From Longilinea arvoryzae (lineage in GTDB: Bacteria; Chloroflexota; Anaerolineae; Anaerolineales; Anaerolineaceae): a stretch of DNA of 64,000 bases. The stretch lies in contig NZ_DF967972.1 of the NCBI RefSeq assembly GCF_001050235.1, positions 1,788,409-1,852,408 on the forward strand. The letters are read 5' to 3'. Numbering within the stretch: the stretch's first letter is position 1; each line of letters opens with the position of its first letter. This document shows, piece by piece, positions 24,646-33,289 of the stretch. Below the pieces are notes generated by a model. It ran no database searches. It had not been told where the DNA came from and was given only the letters and a program-made list of their open reading frames with translations. A program made the translations under genes and the position numbers.

Positions 24646-25356
24646 ATGCAATATCAGGTGAAGATCCTTCGCTTCCTTCCTGAACAGGATGACAGACCTC
24701 ATTTCGCGACCTTCGAAGTCGAAGCAGACCCGGCAGACCGCGTGTTGGATGTGCTTGAACAGATCCGCGGTGAGCAGGACGGCACCCTGTCCTTCCGGCG
24801 TTCCTGCGCGCACGGCGTGTGCGGCTCGGACGCCATGCGTATCAATGGGCGCAACGTCCTGGCCTGCAAGGTGCTGCTGCAAGACCTGGATTCCACCGCA
24901 ATCGTGGTCGAACCCTTGCTGGGCTTGCGCGTAATCAAGGATTTGATCGTGGATATGGAGCCGTTCTTCGACCATTACAAATCGGTGCTGCCATACCTGA
25001 TCAATGATGATCCACTGCCTGGCGATGGTAAAGAGCGTCTGCAGAATCCGGCCGATCGAGATCGATTCGATGACACCACCAAATGCATCCTGTGCGCCGC
25101 ATGCACCACCGCCTGCCCATCTTTCTGGGCCAACGATGAATATGTCGGCCCGGCGGCAATCGTCAATGCGCACCGCTTTATCTTTGATTCGCGCGACCAG
25201 GGCGCAGAAATCCGGTTGAGTATTCTCAACGAGCAGATGGGGGTCTGGCGCTGCCGGACGGTCTTCAACTGCACCGAGGCCTGCCCACGGGACATCAAAG
25301 TCACCCAGGCGATCGGTGAAGTAAAAAGAGCCATTCAAACAGGGCGGGTCGAATAG
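24646..25356 (+). CDS. sdhB: Succinate dehydrogenase iron-sulfur subunit
   Basis: A 236-residue iron-sulfur subunit carrying electrons from FAD to quinone. The [2Fe-2S] ligands are Cys54, Cys59, Asp62 and Cys74 (Asp as third ligand, as in E. coli). The C-terminal ferredoxin-like domain has Cys148, Cys151, Cys154 and Cys158, plus Cys204, Cys210 and Cys214, enough for the [4Fe-4S] and [3Fe-4S] clusters. It closes the sdhCDAB operon. Confidence 0.95.
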   Translation: MQYQVKILRFLPEQDDRPHFATFEVEADPADRVLDVLEQIRGEQDGTLSFRRSCAHGVCGSDAMRINGRNVLACKVLLQDLDSTAIVVEPLLGLRVIKDLIVDMEPFFDHYKSVLPYLINDDPLPGDGKERLQNPADRDRFDDTTKCILCAACTTACPSFWANDEYVGPAAIVNAHRFIFDSRDQGAEIRLSILNEQMGVWRCRTVFNCTEACPRDIKVTQAIGEVKRAIQTGRVE

Positions 25357-25430
25357 CAGTACAATAGAAAAAGAGGAGTGTAGACTCCATGGGTGATCGG
25401 CGGTCGATGAACCTTTACTGGAGGTGCACC

Positions 25431-25724
25431 ATGTTACTCACCATTCTCACAGGTCATGTCGCCAAAGAAAATCGGGAGTTACTCAAAGAACGGTTTGCCC
25501 GGGAACTGCATAATCCGCCTCAGGACCTGCTGCAAACTTTCCTCATCCAATCCGAGGATGATCCGCATTGCTGGCAGATTATCTCATTGTGGCGAAACCT
25601 CGAGGCCTACGAGAAAGAACATAGTGGAAAGATCATGGAAGCCTGCGTGCAAATGTTTTGCGATGCCGGCAGCACGCCGGACCGAACGATCTTTCATGTG
25701 ACGGAACACTATACCCGTGTATAA
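25431..25724 (+). CDS. ABM-type (antibiotic biosynthesis monooxygenase-like) small protein
   Basis: A 97-residue single-domain protein of the dimeric alpha/beta-barrel, ABM/heme-degrading-like fold, judging from LTILTGHVAKENRELLKERFA at the start and LIQSEDDPHCWQIISLWRNLEAYE in the middle (FLIQS...W...S.WR....). The family ranges from quinol monooxygenases to stress proteins of unknown role. TGGAGGTGCACC before the ATG at 25431 fixes the start. It lies 74 bases after sdhB and may be on the same transcript. Confidence 0.6.
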   Translation: MLLTILTGHVAKENRELLKERFARELHNPPQDLLQTFLIQSEDDPHCWQIISLWRNLEAYEKEHSGKIMEACVQMFCDAGSTPDRTIFHVTEHYTRV

Positions 25725-25780
25725 CCGGTTTTCCCGTCATCGCGCACACAGGGGCACTCCCTTTGAGATAAGCATGCTCC

Positions 25781-26503
25781 ATGGCTGACCTGCTAAACCG
25801 TCTGGTGGAGCTCGAAGCAGATATCCATTACAAAATGGCTCCACTCGATGGCGAGCGGGACTTCGGCTATGATTTTGGCCGTTTACCGATTGTCATTTCG
25901 GCGCCGCACGGCGCAGCCCATTCACGCAACGGCGCCCTCAAGAACGAAGATGATTACACAGCCAGCCTGGCCCGCCTGGTGGCTGAGATGACCGGCGCGC
26001 ACGCACTTTACCTGAGTTATTATTCCAGTACGGATGCAAATTTCGACGCCAGCGCGCCCTACAAACAATTCCTGCAGGAAGTGATAAAACGCAACCGCAT
26101 TCGCTTTGTGCTGGATTTGCACGGCGCGGCTGCATATCGTGATTTCGGCCTGGCGTTGGGCACGTTGTACGGCGAGAGCTGCCCGGATGAACGGCCTTTA
26201 ATTCTTTCGATTCTCAAGCGCTTTGGTTTTCAGGAGGATGCACCCTGGTTGAGCCGTTTGGATCTGGATGACACTTTTACCGCGATCGGCGTCGAGGATC
26301 AGGAGACCGTCACCCGTTTTGTTTCGCAAAGGCTGCACATCCCGGCGGCGCAGCTCGAATTGAACGCCTATTTGCGGGTGGTGCGCCGCCAGCCGGATGC
26401 CAGCGAACGCGATCCATTCCGGGGCGATCCGGTCGCGATCGAACGCACGGTAACAATGCTATGCGCGTTGGTACGCGAGCTGGTGCGTTTTCGCCGGCCT
26501 TGA
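25781..26503 (+). CDS. N-formylglutamate amidohydrolase-like protein
   Basis: A 240-residue protein distantly related to N-formylglutamate amidohydrolases. Clues are PIVISAPHGAAHSRNGALKNEDD near the N-terminus (the family's metal-binding S.PH.G..), FVLDLHGAAAYRDFG and the terminal segment of short basic residues. The metal-binding His and Glu/Asp residues are plausible, but the match to the true histidine-pathway enzyme is weak. It has no operon partner beyond the small ABM gene. The substrate is unknown. Confidence 0.55.
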   Translation: MADLLNRLVELEADIHYKMAPLDGERDFGYDFGRLPIVISAPHGAAHSRNGALKNEDDYTASLARLVAEMTGAHALYLSYYSSTDANFDASAPYKQFLQEVIKRNRIRFVLDLHGAAAYRDFGLALGTLYGESCPDERPLILSILKRFGFQEDAPWLSRLDLDDTFTAIGVEDQETVTRFVSQRLHIPAAQLELNAYLRVVRRQPDASERDPFRGDPVAIERTVTMLCALVRELVRFRRP

Positions 26504-26681
26504 CAGGGAGTTTTTTGTAGAATTTCAAAAGATCGGTTATAATCAAATTGTTGTACAAAAAATATCCAGCCTATTTGGCTGATCTTTGCCTTTATTGCCC
26601 TTAATCCTTCCACCGGGTTGGATGTTCATTCAGCCGGAACCCTATTAATTGATGTTTCAGGAAACGAACCGCAAATAATTT

Positions 26682-29600
26682 ATGTGGGTTTTACACGCGC
26701 ACTGGCAGCCGCCACAACGTTCGGCTGACCTTGGGGGCATGATTTTTTGGGCCGAGACCTCCGAGGAATTACCGCCGACACAACTACGACGTCTATCGCA
26801 GCGGATCAAAGTCCGCGAGCATCCCTTCTGCCTGCCACCCGAGTTGATTCGGGAACGGGTGGGTTCAGGCACGCCATTGGAAGCCGCCCCCAAACGGCCG
26901 ATCTTCCTCAAGCTGCCCACCGGCCATCAACGCCCGCTGCCTTCTCCGGAGTTGAACCACGATTGGGAAGTGGATCTCGAACAGCGGCCGACCCTGATGA
27001 CCTGGGCAGTTTCCGGTTTATGGCTGCCGCTGAACAAGGCTTTTGGCGTGCTGGCGAACCTGCCGGTTGAAAATCTGGCTGGCGGGTATGTGCTGGGGCA
27101 GGATACGCGCTACTGGCGGACGGTTACCAATCTCGTGATGGAAGTGCTCGCCGAGCAGAATTTCCTGCCCATACTGGTCGAAGTGGATGAGCGCCACAAC
27201 CTCTATCACGCGCGCTGGCAACCGGTTTTGGATGGCCCGCGGGACGGGCAGCGCCTGGCGCAACTGGCCGGGGCCATGCCGCCCATTTGCCGCGCTGAAG
27301 CCGAGCTGATGGAAACACCGGGATCGGAGGCCATCCGCATCATTCCGCGCGAGCTGCTGGAGAGCTTTCTCAACACGATGACCGACGCGTTGGCGCGCTC
27401 GTGGGGCGCGGCCAAGGCCCGCCAGCTTCAGCCCAACAGTGATGACCTTCTGGAACGCTGGCTGTACGCGCTTTTTCAGGAAGACGCGCGCGTCAATGCC
27501 TCCGCGGCGCAGCTCGAAGCGCTGGAAAGCTCCCTGCGCGCCTGGCGCCGTAATCTGGAGGCCGCCGGAACGCGGACCTATCGGATCGCGTACCAGTTGA
27601 CGGCGCCGGTGACCCAGCCGGCGGATCCGAACGAGCCTGCCTGGGAACTGCGCTATTTATTGCAATCGCGAGATGATCCGAGCCTGCTGCTGCCCGCGGA
27701 GGATGTCTGGCGAACCGGCAGCTCGGCGCTGGTTCAATTGGGCCGCCGTTTCGAACAGCCCCAGGAAAAATTGCTGGCCGGCCTGGGTTACACGGCGCGC
27801 ATCTTTCCACCCATTCTATCCAGTTTGCAGGCCCGCCAGCCGGTCAGCGTCAAGCTGGATACCAAAACTGCCTACGCATTTTTGCGCGATGCCGGTCCCT
27901 TGCTGGAACAGGCCGGCTTTGGCCTGATCGCGCCCACCTGGTGGAACCGGCGCGACGCACGCCTGGGCGTCAGCCTGCACCTGAAACCCGGAAAGTCGGC
28001 TCGCATGGCCTCGGGCAAGTTGGGGCTGGATACGCTGGTGCGCTTCGAGTGGAAATTGTCCCTGGGCGAGACCACTTTGACGCGCGAAGAATTCGAAGCC
28101 CTGGCGGCGCTGAAGATGCCGCTCGTGCAGGTGCGCGGGCAGTGGGTTCAGCTCGACAGCGAGCAGGTGGAAGCGGCCATTCACTTCTGGGAGAAACAGC
28201 GCCAGACCGGCGAGATGAGCCTGGTCGAGGCGGCGCAACTCGCCCTGGGCGGCAAGGCTTCAGCGGAAGGCCTGGACGTCGAAGAAGTCAGCGCCGAAGG
28301 CTGGGTGGAAGACTGGCTGGATCAATTGCAGGATCAGGAAAGGTTGAGCGAACTCGGCCAACCGCCCAGTTTGAAGGGCGAACTGCGTCCTTACCAGCGA
28401 TTCGGCTTCTCCTGGCTCGAATTCTTCCGCCGCTTTGGCCTGGGAGCCGTTCTGGCCGACGATATGGGCCTGGGCAAGACCATCCAGGCGCTCTCGCTGA
28501 TGGCCTACGAAAAAGATTCACTGGGCAAACTGCCCGGACCGGTGCTGCTGGTTTGCCCGACCTCGGTGGTCACCAACTGGGAGCGCGAGGCCAAACGCTT
28601 CACGCCGGATTTGAAAGTGCTGGTCCATCAGGGACCCGACCGGCTGCGCAATTCCGAATTCCAGAACGCCGCGCGCGCGTCTGACCTGGTGGTGACCAGC
28701 TACGCGCTGCTGCGAACCGACGCGGAGCTGATCCAGTCGTTGAAATGGTACGGCGCCATCCTGGATGAAGCCCAGAATATCAAGAATCCGGCCGCCAAGC
28801 AAACCCAGTCCGCCCGTAAATTGCAATCCTCGTTCCGTTTCGCCCTGACTGGCACGCCGGTTGAAAACCGCCTCTCGGAACTCTGGTCGATCATGCAGTT
28901 CCTCAATCCCGGTTTCCTGGGCGGTCAGGAAGCCTTCCGGCGCGAGTTCTCGGTGCCGATCGAACGCTTCAGCGACCCGGATGCCACCGAAAGATTGCGC
29001 CGCCTGGTGAGCCCGTTCATATTGCGGCGCGTGAAGACCGATCCGCGCGTCATCCAGGACCTGCCCGAAAAGATCGAGATGAAAGAATATTGTCCCTTGA
29101 CCGAGGAGCAGGCGACGCTCTACGAAGCGGTTGTCAAGGACAATCTGAAGAAGGTCGACGAGCGCGAGGGCATCGAGCGTCATGGTCAGGTGCTGACCAT
29201 GCTGATGCAGTTGAAGCAGGTATGCAATCACCCGGCTCAGTATTTGCACCAGATTTCACCCGAACCGGGCGCAACCCTGGTCAAAAGCGGCGATGGTCGC
29301 GAAAGCGCCCGGCGCAGCGGCAAGCTGGCCCGCCTGGGTGAAATGCTCGAAGAAATCATCGCGGCTGGCGATCACGCCCTGATTTTTACCCAGTTTGCCG
29401 AAATGGGGAAACTGCTGGCTGAAGTTCTGCCGCAGATGACCGGCAGCCCGGCGCTCTTCCTTCATGGCGGTACGCCGCCCAAGGTGCGCGATCAGATGGT
29501 CCAGCGTTTTCAGGAAGATGAGAACGCCCCGCAGATTTTCATTCTATCGTTGAAAGCCGGTGGAACGGGGCTCAACCTGACCCGCGCGAGCCACGTCTTC

Positions 29601-29843
29601 CATTTCGACCGTTGGTGGAATCCGGCTGTCGAAGATCAGGCTACCGACCGGACTTACCGGATCGGCCAGGTGCAGAATGTGCAGGTGCACAAGTTCATCT
29701 GCACGGGAACCCTGGAAGAGCGCATCGATGAGATGATCGAGTCGAAAAAGGGACTGGCGGATGCAATCATCGGCACCGGAGAGCAGTGGCTGACCGAGCT
29801 TTCGACAGATGATTTGAGAGATTTGGTGACGCTGCGGCGTTAG
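26682..29843 (+). CDS. SNF2-family DEAD/DEAH-box helicase with SNF2-associated N-terminal domain
   Basis: A 1053-residue protein. Residues to about 560 form the long N-terminal region of the bacterial SNF2-associated type. The ATPase core follows: ADDMGLGKTIQALSLMAY near 590 (Walker A), DEAQ near 694 (motif II) and SFRFALTGTPVENRL (motif III). The helicase C-terminal lobe (about 890-1015) has LKAGGTGLNLTRA and DQATDRTYRIGQ (motifs V and VI). Such bacterial HepA/SNF2 proteins translocate on DNA or displace RNA polymerase. It is followed after 8 bases by a SWIM-zinc-finger gene, the standard partner of this subfamily. Confidence 0.93.
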   Translation: MWVLHAHWQPPQRSADLGGMIFWAETSEELPPTQLRRLSQRIKVREHPFCLPPELIRERVGSGTPLEAAPKRPIFLKLPTGHQRPLPSPELNHDWEVDLEQRPTLMTWAVSGLWLPLNKAFGVLANLPVENLAGGYVLGQDTRYWRTVTNLVMEVLAEQNFLPILVEVDERHNLYHARWQPVLDGPRDGQRLAQLAGAMPPICRAEAELMETPGSEAIRIIPRELLESFLNTMTDALARSWGAAKARQLQPNSDDLLERWLYALFQEDARVNASAAQLEALESSLRAWRRNLEAAGTRTYRIAYQLTAPVTQPADPNEPAWELRYLLQSRDDPSLLLPAEDVWRTGSSALVQLGRRFEQPQEKLLAGLGYTARIFPPILSSLQARQPVSVKLDTKTAYAFLRDAGPLLEQAGFGLIAPTWWNRRDARLGVSLHLKPGKSARMASGKLGLDTLVRFEWKLSLGETTLTREEFEALAALKMPLVQVRGQWVQLDSEQVEAAIHFWEKQRQTGEMSLVEAAQLALGGKASAEGLDVEEVSAEGWVEDWLDQLQDQERLSELGQPPSLKGELRPYQRFGFSWLEFFRRFGLGAVLADDMGLGKTIQALSLMAYEKDSLGKLPGPVLLVCPTSVVTNWEREAKRFTPDLKVLVHQGPDRLRNSEFQNAARASDLVVTSYALLRTDAELIQSLKWYGAILDEAQNIKNPAAKQTQSARKLQSSFRFALTGTPVENRLSELWSIMQFLNPGFLGGQEAFRREFSVPIERFSDPDATERLRRLVSPFILRRVKTDPRVIQDLPEKIEMKEYCPLTEEQATLYEAVVKDNLKKVDEREGIERHGQVLTMLMQLKQVCNHPAQYLHQISPEPGATLVKSGDGRESARRSGKLARLGEMLEEIIAAGDHALIFTQFAEMGKLLAEVLPQMTGSPALFLHGGTPPKVRDQMVQRFQEDENAPQIFILSLKAGGTGLNLTRASHVFHFDRWWNPAVEDQATDRTYRIGQVQNVQVHKFICTGTLEERIDEMIESKKGLADAIIGTGEQWLTELSTDDLRDLVTLRR

Positions 29844-29851
29844 GAGCAGGT

Positions 29852-30781
29852 ATGGGCAAGAAAGCTGCCTATGGCAATGGCGGAAACAATAATAACGGGA
29901 ATACCAACGGCAACGGTTGGGGCATGAACCCGCGCAAGGCGCGCGGCGGCATCAAGGCGCACAGTGAGGGCGATGAATTCGCCAAGAACTGGTGGGCACG
30001 GCGCTGGATCGAATCCATGGAACGCTTGGTCCCCGTGGCGCGGCTGGAGCGCGGCCGGTATTATGCCCGTGAAGGCCAGGTGCTCTCGCTGGAGGAAATC
30101 AAGAACGGCGTTGCGGCGCGCGTGCAGGGCTCGCGGGCCAAACCGTATCTGGTGACCATTCGAATGCGCCCGTTGAGCAACGAACAGTGGAAGAAAGTTC
30201 TGGACGTGCTGGCGGATCGCGCCATTTTTGCGGCGCAGCTCCTGGCCGGTGAAATGCCCGCCAACATCGAAAACGCGTTCGCGACCGCCGGCGTCAGCCT
30301 GTTCCCGGTCAGCCCGGGCGATTTGATGACGGAGTGCAACTGCCCGGATTGGGCCAACCCCTGCAAGCATGTGGCCGCCACGCATTATATTCTCGGCGAG
30401 CGTTTTGATGAAGATCCTTTTCTGCTCTTTCGTTTGCGCGGCCGCACTCAGGAAGCCATCCTGAACGGCCTGCGCCAGCGGCGCTCGGCATCCTCCGAGA
30501 TGGAACCCGAGTTGATGGCCGAATCGCGGGCGGATTATGTGCCCGCGTTGGAAGCCGACCTGGAGCATTTTTGGGAGATGGGATCGGGGTTGCAGTCTTT
30601 CTCCGTCCAGGTCAAGGCGCCCGCCATCCATTTGCCCCAGTTGCAACGTCTGGGCGAACCTGAACTGCCTACCCAACTGACGGTAAAAGGCGAGCTGGAA
30701 GATGCCTACGATGCCATCAGCCAGTTCGCGTTGATGGTGGCTTACGGCGACTTCAGTGCGCCGCCACAGGATGAAGAATAA
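29852..30781 (+). CDS. SWIM zinc finger protein, partner of the SNF2 helicase
   Basis: A 309-residue protein with an Asn/Gly-rich N-terminal tail (about 1-25), a middle region that includes EFAKNWWARRWIESMERL and the SWIM motif CNCPDWANPCKH (Cys162, Cys164, Cys171, His173) of the form CxC-x6-CxH. It stops immediately before the CACAGAG repeats. SWIM proteins bind DNA or proteins. The partnership with SNF2 is recurrent in bacteria, and a role in DNA repair, replication or phage response is inferred, not shown. Confidence 0.88.
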   Translation: MGKKAAYGNGGNNNNGNTNGNGWGMNPRKARGGIKAHSEGDEFAKNWWARRWIESMERLVPVARLERGRYYAREGQVLSLEEIKNGVAARVQGSRAKPYLVTIRMRPLSNEQWKKVLDVLADRAIFAAQLLAGEMPANIENAFATAGVSLFPVSPGDLMTECNCPDWANPCKHVAATHYILGERFDEDPFLLFRLRGRTQEAILNGLRQRRSASSEMEPELMAESRADYVPALEADLEHFWEMGSGLQSFSVQVKAPAIHLPQLQRLGEPELPTQLTVKGELEDAYDAISQFALMVAYGDFSAPPQDEE

Positions 30782-30997
30782 GCCACACAGGGCACAGAGT
30801 TCTCAGAGAAGAGAAAGCCACAGAGAGCACAGAGACCTCAGAGAAGAATAAGCCACAGAGGACACAGAGTTCTCAGAGAATGAAGAGTAAGAATTAAAAT
30901 GGAACAGAGATCCTTACCGACAGGATCTCTGCTCCATTTTCCGGGCCTTCTCTTCTTTCAAATCTTCTTCTCTGAGGACTCTGTGATCTCTGTGGCT
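30782..30997. repeat. CACAGAG interspersed repeat cluster B
   Basis: Direct copies of AGCCACAGAG..CACAGAG plus TCTCAGAG occur near 30781, 30815 and 30851, and an inverted copy lies at 30970-30997 (CTCTGAGGACTCTGTGATCT, then CTGTGGCT). In between is the hairpin at 30896-30940. The inverted copy is nearly identical to the first copy of cluster A (18112-18139). Confidence 0.75.
30896..30940. terminator. Long bidirectional hairpin inside repeat cluster B
   Basis: Arms 30896-30914 and 30922-30940 form a 19-bp stem with one mismatch and a 7-base loop. The 5' arm begins AAAATGG and the 3' arm ends CCATTTT, so it could terminate both the plus-strand SWIM gene and the minus-strand amidohydrolase gene. 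Confidence 0.6.
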
Positions 30998-32252
30998 ATT
31001 TCCCCACCACCTGGCCGCCCAGGATCACGGCCTGCACCCGCTGCAGGGCCGTCAGATCGTCCAACGGGTTGCCGTTCACGATCAACACATCGGCAATGCG
31101 GCCAGGCTGCAACGCGCCCAACTCGTCGGCGTGGCCGCACACTCGCGCGGCCGTGGTGGTGGCCGCAGTGAGGATTTCAGCATTGCTCAGGCCGGCCTGT
31201 TGCAGCAATTCCATCTCGTGCCAGGGCAGGCCGGCGGCCATGCCCGCGCTGCCGTAATCGTTGCCAAACGCGATGACGCCGCCCATCTGGTGAAACTGGC
31301 GCACGGCTTCGACATAGACGCGCACGCAGGCACTGCGTTCGGCGTCACTCTGGGCAACCGTATTGCAGGTGCGTCGTTCGAGGACCTCCAGAGTCGGCGT
31401 CAGGGGTGCGCCCGAATCGGCGAGACGTTTCAACTGGTCGAGATAAGTTTGCGGCAACTGGAGGGCTTTGTCGGTGCGCATCCACAATTCGAACACCTGG
31501 CGCGAGAATTCCGGCGCCGGGATGTGTTCGACAGCGTCCACCCCGGCGTCCAGGGCCAGGTTGATGTATCCAGCATCCAGCACGTGCGCGCGCACGCTCA
31601 GGCCCTGCCGGTGCGCCTCGGCAACGATCGCCCGCAGCACCTCTTCAGATAGCACGGGCAGCGGTACGTCGCCGCGTCCGTCATCCAGCGCCACCTTGAT
31701 ATAGGAGACTCCCTCGGCCGCCAACCGCTGCACAGCCCTAACGGCTTCCTCGGTGGAGCCCACCTCCAAACGCGCGCTGGCATCGGTATCGGAAGGATAC
31801 CCACCTGGAGCGCTGAGGAAGGGTCCGGAATAATACACGCGCGAGATGAGTTCTGTTGAGGGCGGCGTGCTCCGATATTCGCGTAATTGAATGGCGCCTG
31901 CGCCCGTATCGCAGAGGGTCGTCACGCCGGCTTCCAGAAATTTGCGGCGGACCTCCGGTTCTGCGGCGTTGTGAACGTGATCGTCGATCAGTCCGGGCAG
32001 GATGGCGCCGCCATTGGCATCGATCATTTGCGTGCCGGCCGGAATGGCGACCTGATCGGCTGTCCCGGCGGCTTCGATAATCCCGTCTCGAATGACCAGC
32101 ACACCGTCCGGAACCAGTTGGCTGCCGTCCCAGAGCGAGCCGTTCGTCACCGCCAGTACGGCCGGGGTGGGCGCGACCGGGCTGACCGGCGCGGTCTGGC
32201 AGGCGCTCAGCAGCAGGCTACAGAGCAGCAGGATCTTAGTCCAGTTCGACAT
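30996..32252 (-). CDS. Amidohydrolase-family lipoprotein
   Basis: A 418-residue amidohydrolase with an N-terminal lipoprotein signal (MSNWTKILLLCSLLLSAC, lipobox LSAC), so attached to the outside of the cell membrane. The metal-dependent hydrolase core has GLIDDHVHN (HxH), ATTLCDTG-type segments, YIKVALDDG, RAHVLDAGYINLALDAGVDAVEHIP and the C-terminal ALQPGRIADVLIVNGNPLDDL. The substrate is unknown; relatives act on prolyl dipeptides, adenine or cyclic amides. I take the ATG at 32252 as the start because it gives a proper signal peptide; a longer frame upstream does not. It overlaps the end of the AlaX gene by 17 bases. Confidence 0.85.
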   Translation of the reverse strand: MSNWTKILLLCSLLLSACQTAPVSPVAPTPAVLAVTNGSLWDGSQLVPDGVLVIRDGIIEAAGTADQVAIPAGTQMIDANGGAILPGLIDDHVHNAAEPEVRRKFLEAGVTTLCDTGAGAIQLREYRSTPPSTELISRVYYSGPFLSAPGGYPSDTDASARLEVGSTEEAVRAVQRLAAEGVSYIKVALDDGRGDVPLPVLSEEVLRAIVAEAHRQGLSVRAHVLDAGYINLALDAGVDAVEHIPAPEFSRQVFELWMRTDKALQLPQTYLDQLKRLADSGAPLTPTLEVLERRTCNTVAQSDAERSACVRVYVEAVRQFHQMGGVIAFGNDYGSAGMAAGLPWHEMELLQQAGLSNAEILTAATTTAARVCGHADELGALQPGRIADVLIVNGNPLDDLTALQRVQAVILGGQVVGK

Positions 32253-32955
32253 AGACGCGTTTGTTGATACGGCCCTTGCTCTTGTAATCGACGATGCGCA
32301 TGCGCCCCACTTCAGAGGTGTTGTGAACATGCGTGCCGCCGTCGGCCTGTAAATCCAGGCCGGCAAGTTCGATGGTGCGGATGTGGGAAATTTCGGGCGG
32401 CAGAAGGTTGATCTTGGTGCGGATCAGGTCGGGAATCTTGAAAGCTTCTTCCCGCGGCAGGATGGCAATGCGAATGTCTCGCGCAGCCTGCACCTCGCGG
32501 TTGACCGACTGTTCGATCACGCTGACCAGGTCACGGGTCAGGGATTCGAATTCGAAATCCATCCGGCCGTGCAACGGTTCCATGTCGCCGCCGGTGACCT
32601 GGGCGCCGTAATCGCGGAAAACGACTCCGCACAGGATGTGCATGGCGGTGTGAGTGCGCATCAGGGCATAGCGGCGTTGCCAGTCGATCCGGCCGCTCAC
32701 CTGCGCGCCGATCGCCGGAAGAGGCGCCGCGGCTGCCAGCGTGTGCCAGATCCCGTCGGGTGCCTTGCGGGTCCGTTCCACGGGTAAGCGGGTTCCCTGC
32801 CATTCGAGCCAACCGGAATCAGCCGGCTGGCCGCCGCCGCCCGGGTAAAAAATGGTGCGATCGAGCGCAACAGCGTGAGCTTCAGGGTCCGCCCCGATTA
32901 CCGTTGCCTGGAATTCTTTCAAATAGCTGTCGGTTTGATAAATCAGTTCAGTCAT
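32236..32955 (-). CDS. Alanyl-tRNA editing (AlaX-type) protein
   Basis: A 239-residue stand-alone editing protein of the AlaX family, expected to hydrolyse mischarged Ser-tRNA-Ala. It contains RTIFYPGGGGQPADSGW, the zinc pair His102 and His106 in RTHTAMHIL, and the second metal motif near DGGTHVHNTSEVGRMRI. In many relatives the motif reads CGGTH; here Asp205 stands where that Cys would be and His209 is kept, so one zinc ligand may be carboxylate or the site may be altered. GGAGG at 32964-32968 with 8-base spacing fixes the ATG at 32955. A GTG start three codons earlier overlaps the site and is rejected. Confidence 0.85.
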   Translation of the reverse strand: MTELIYQTDSYLKEFQATVIGADPEAHAVALDRTIFYPGGGGQPADSGWLEWQGTRLPVERTRKAPDGIWHTLAAAAPLPAIGAQVSGRIDWQRRYALMRTHTAMHILCGVVFRDYGAQVTGGDMEPLHGRMDFEFESLTRDLVSVIEQSVNREVQAARDIRIAILPREEAFKIPDLIRTKINLLPPEISHIRTIELAGLDLQADGGTHVHNTSEVGRMRIVDYKSKGRINKRVYVELD

Positions 32956-33289
32956 ACCTGACACCTCCGGCTGGATGATTGATTCTACTCCCTTCCGATA
33001 GAAAAATCGGACCTCACCTTACATAAATGATATTCATAAAAATGACAGATCGCTAAAAGACCGGTTCAAAGTGATGTATATTTTACAAAGGCGACCGATT
33101 CCAGAGCATTCGGGATGGAGAAAAAATTATTAGAATCCTTAACGATTGTAATCCGTTCGCTTTATGCTCCGGGAAGTTCGCCCCGGAACTCGGAAGCCGG
33201 AAATTCAGGTTTCAAACGCAGCCCGGCACCATGCCAGACAGTCACCTTCGCGGCCGCACCATTCTTTCATCGAAGCCAGGAGAAAATCA
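32956..33289. other. Divergent spacer before the secreted protein
   Basis: AT-rich, with no gene that I can support. It separates the AlaX gene (minus) from the secreted protein (plus). Confidence 0.4.

Noticed and set aside
24211..25338. A 375-residue minus-strand frame.
   Set aside because: It covers the sdhA/sdhB genes in antisense; the sense strand has all iron-sulfur and FAD motifs.
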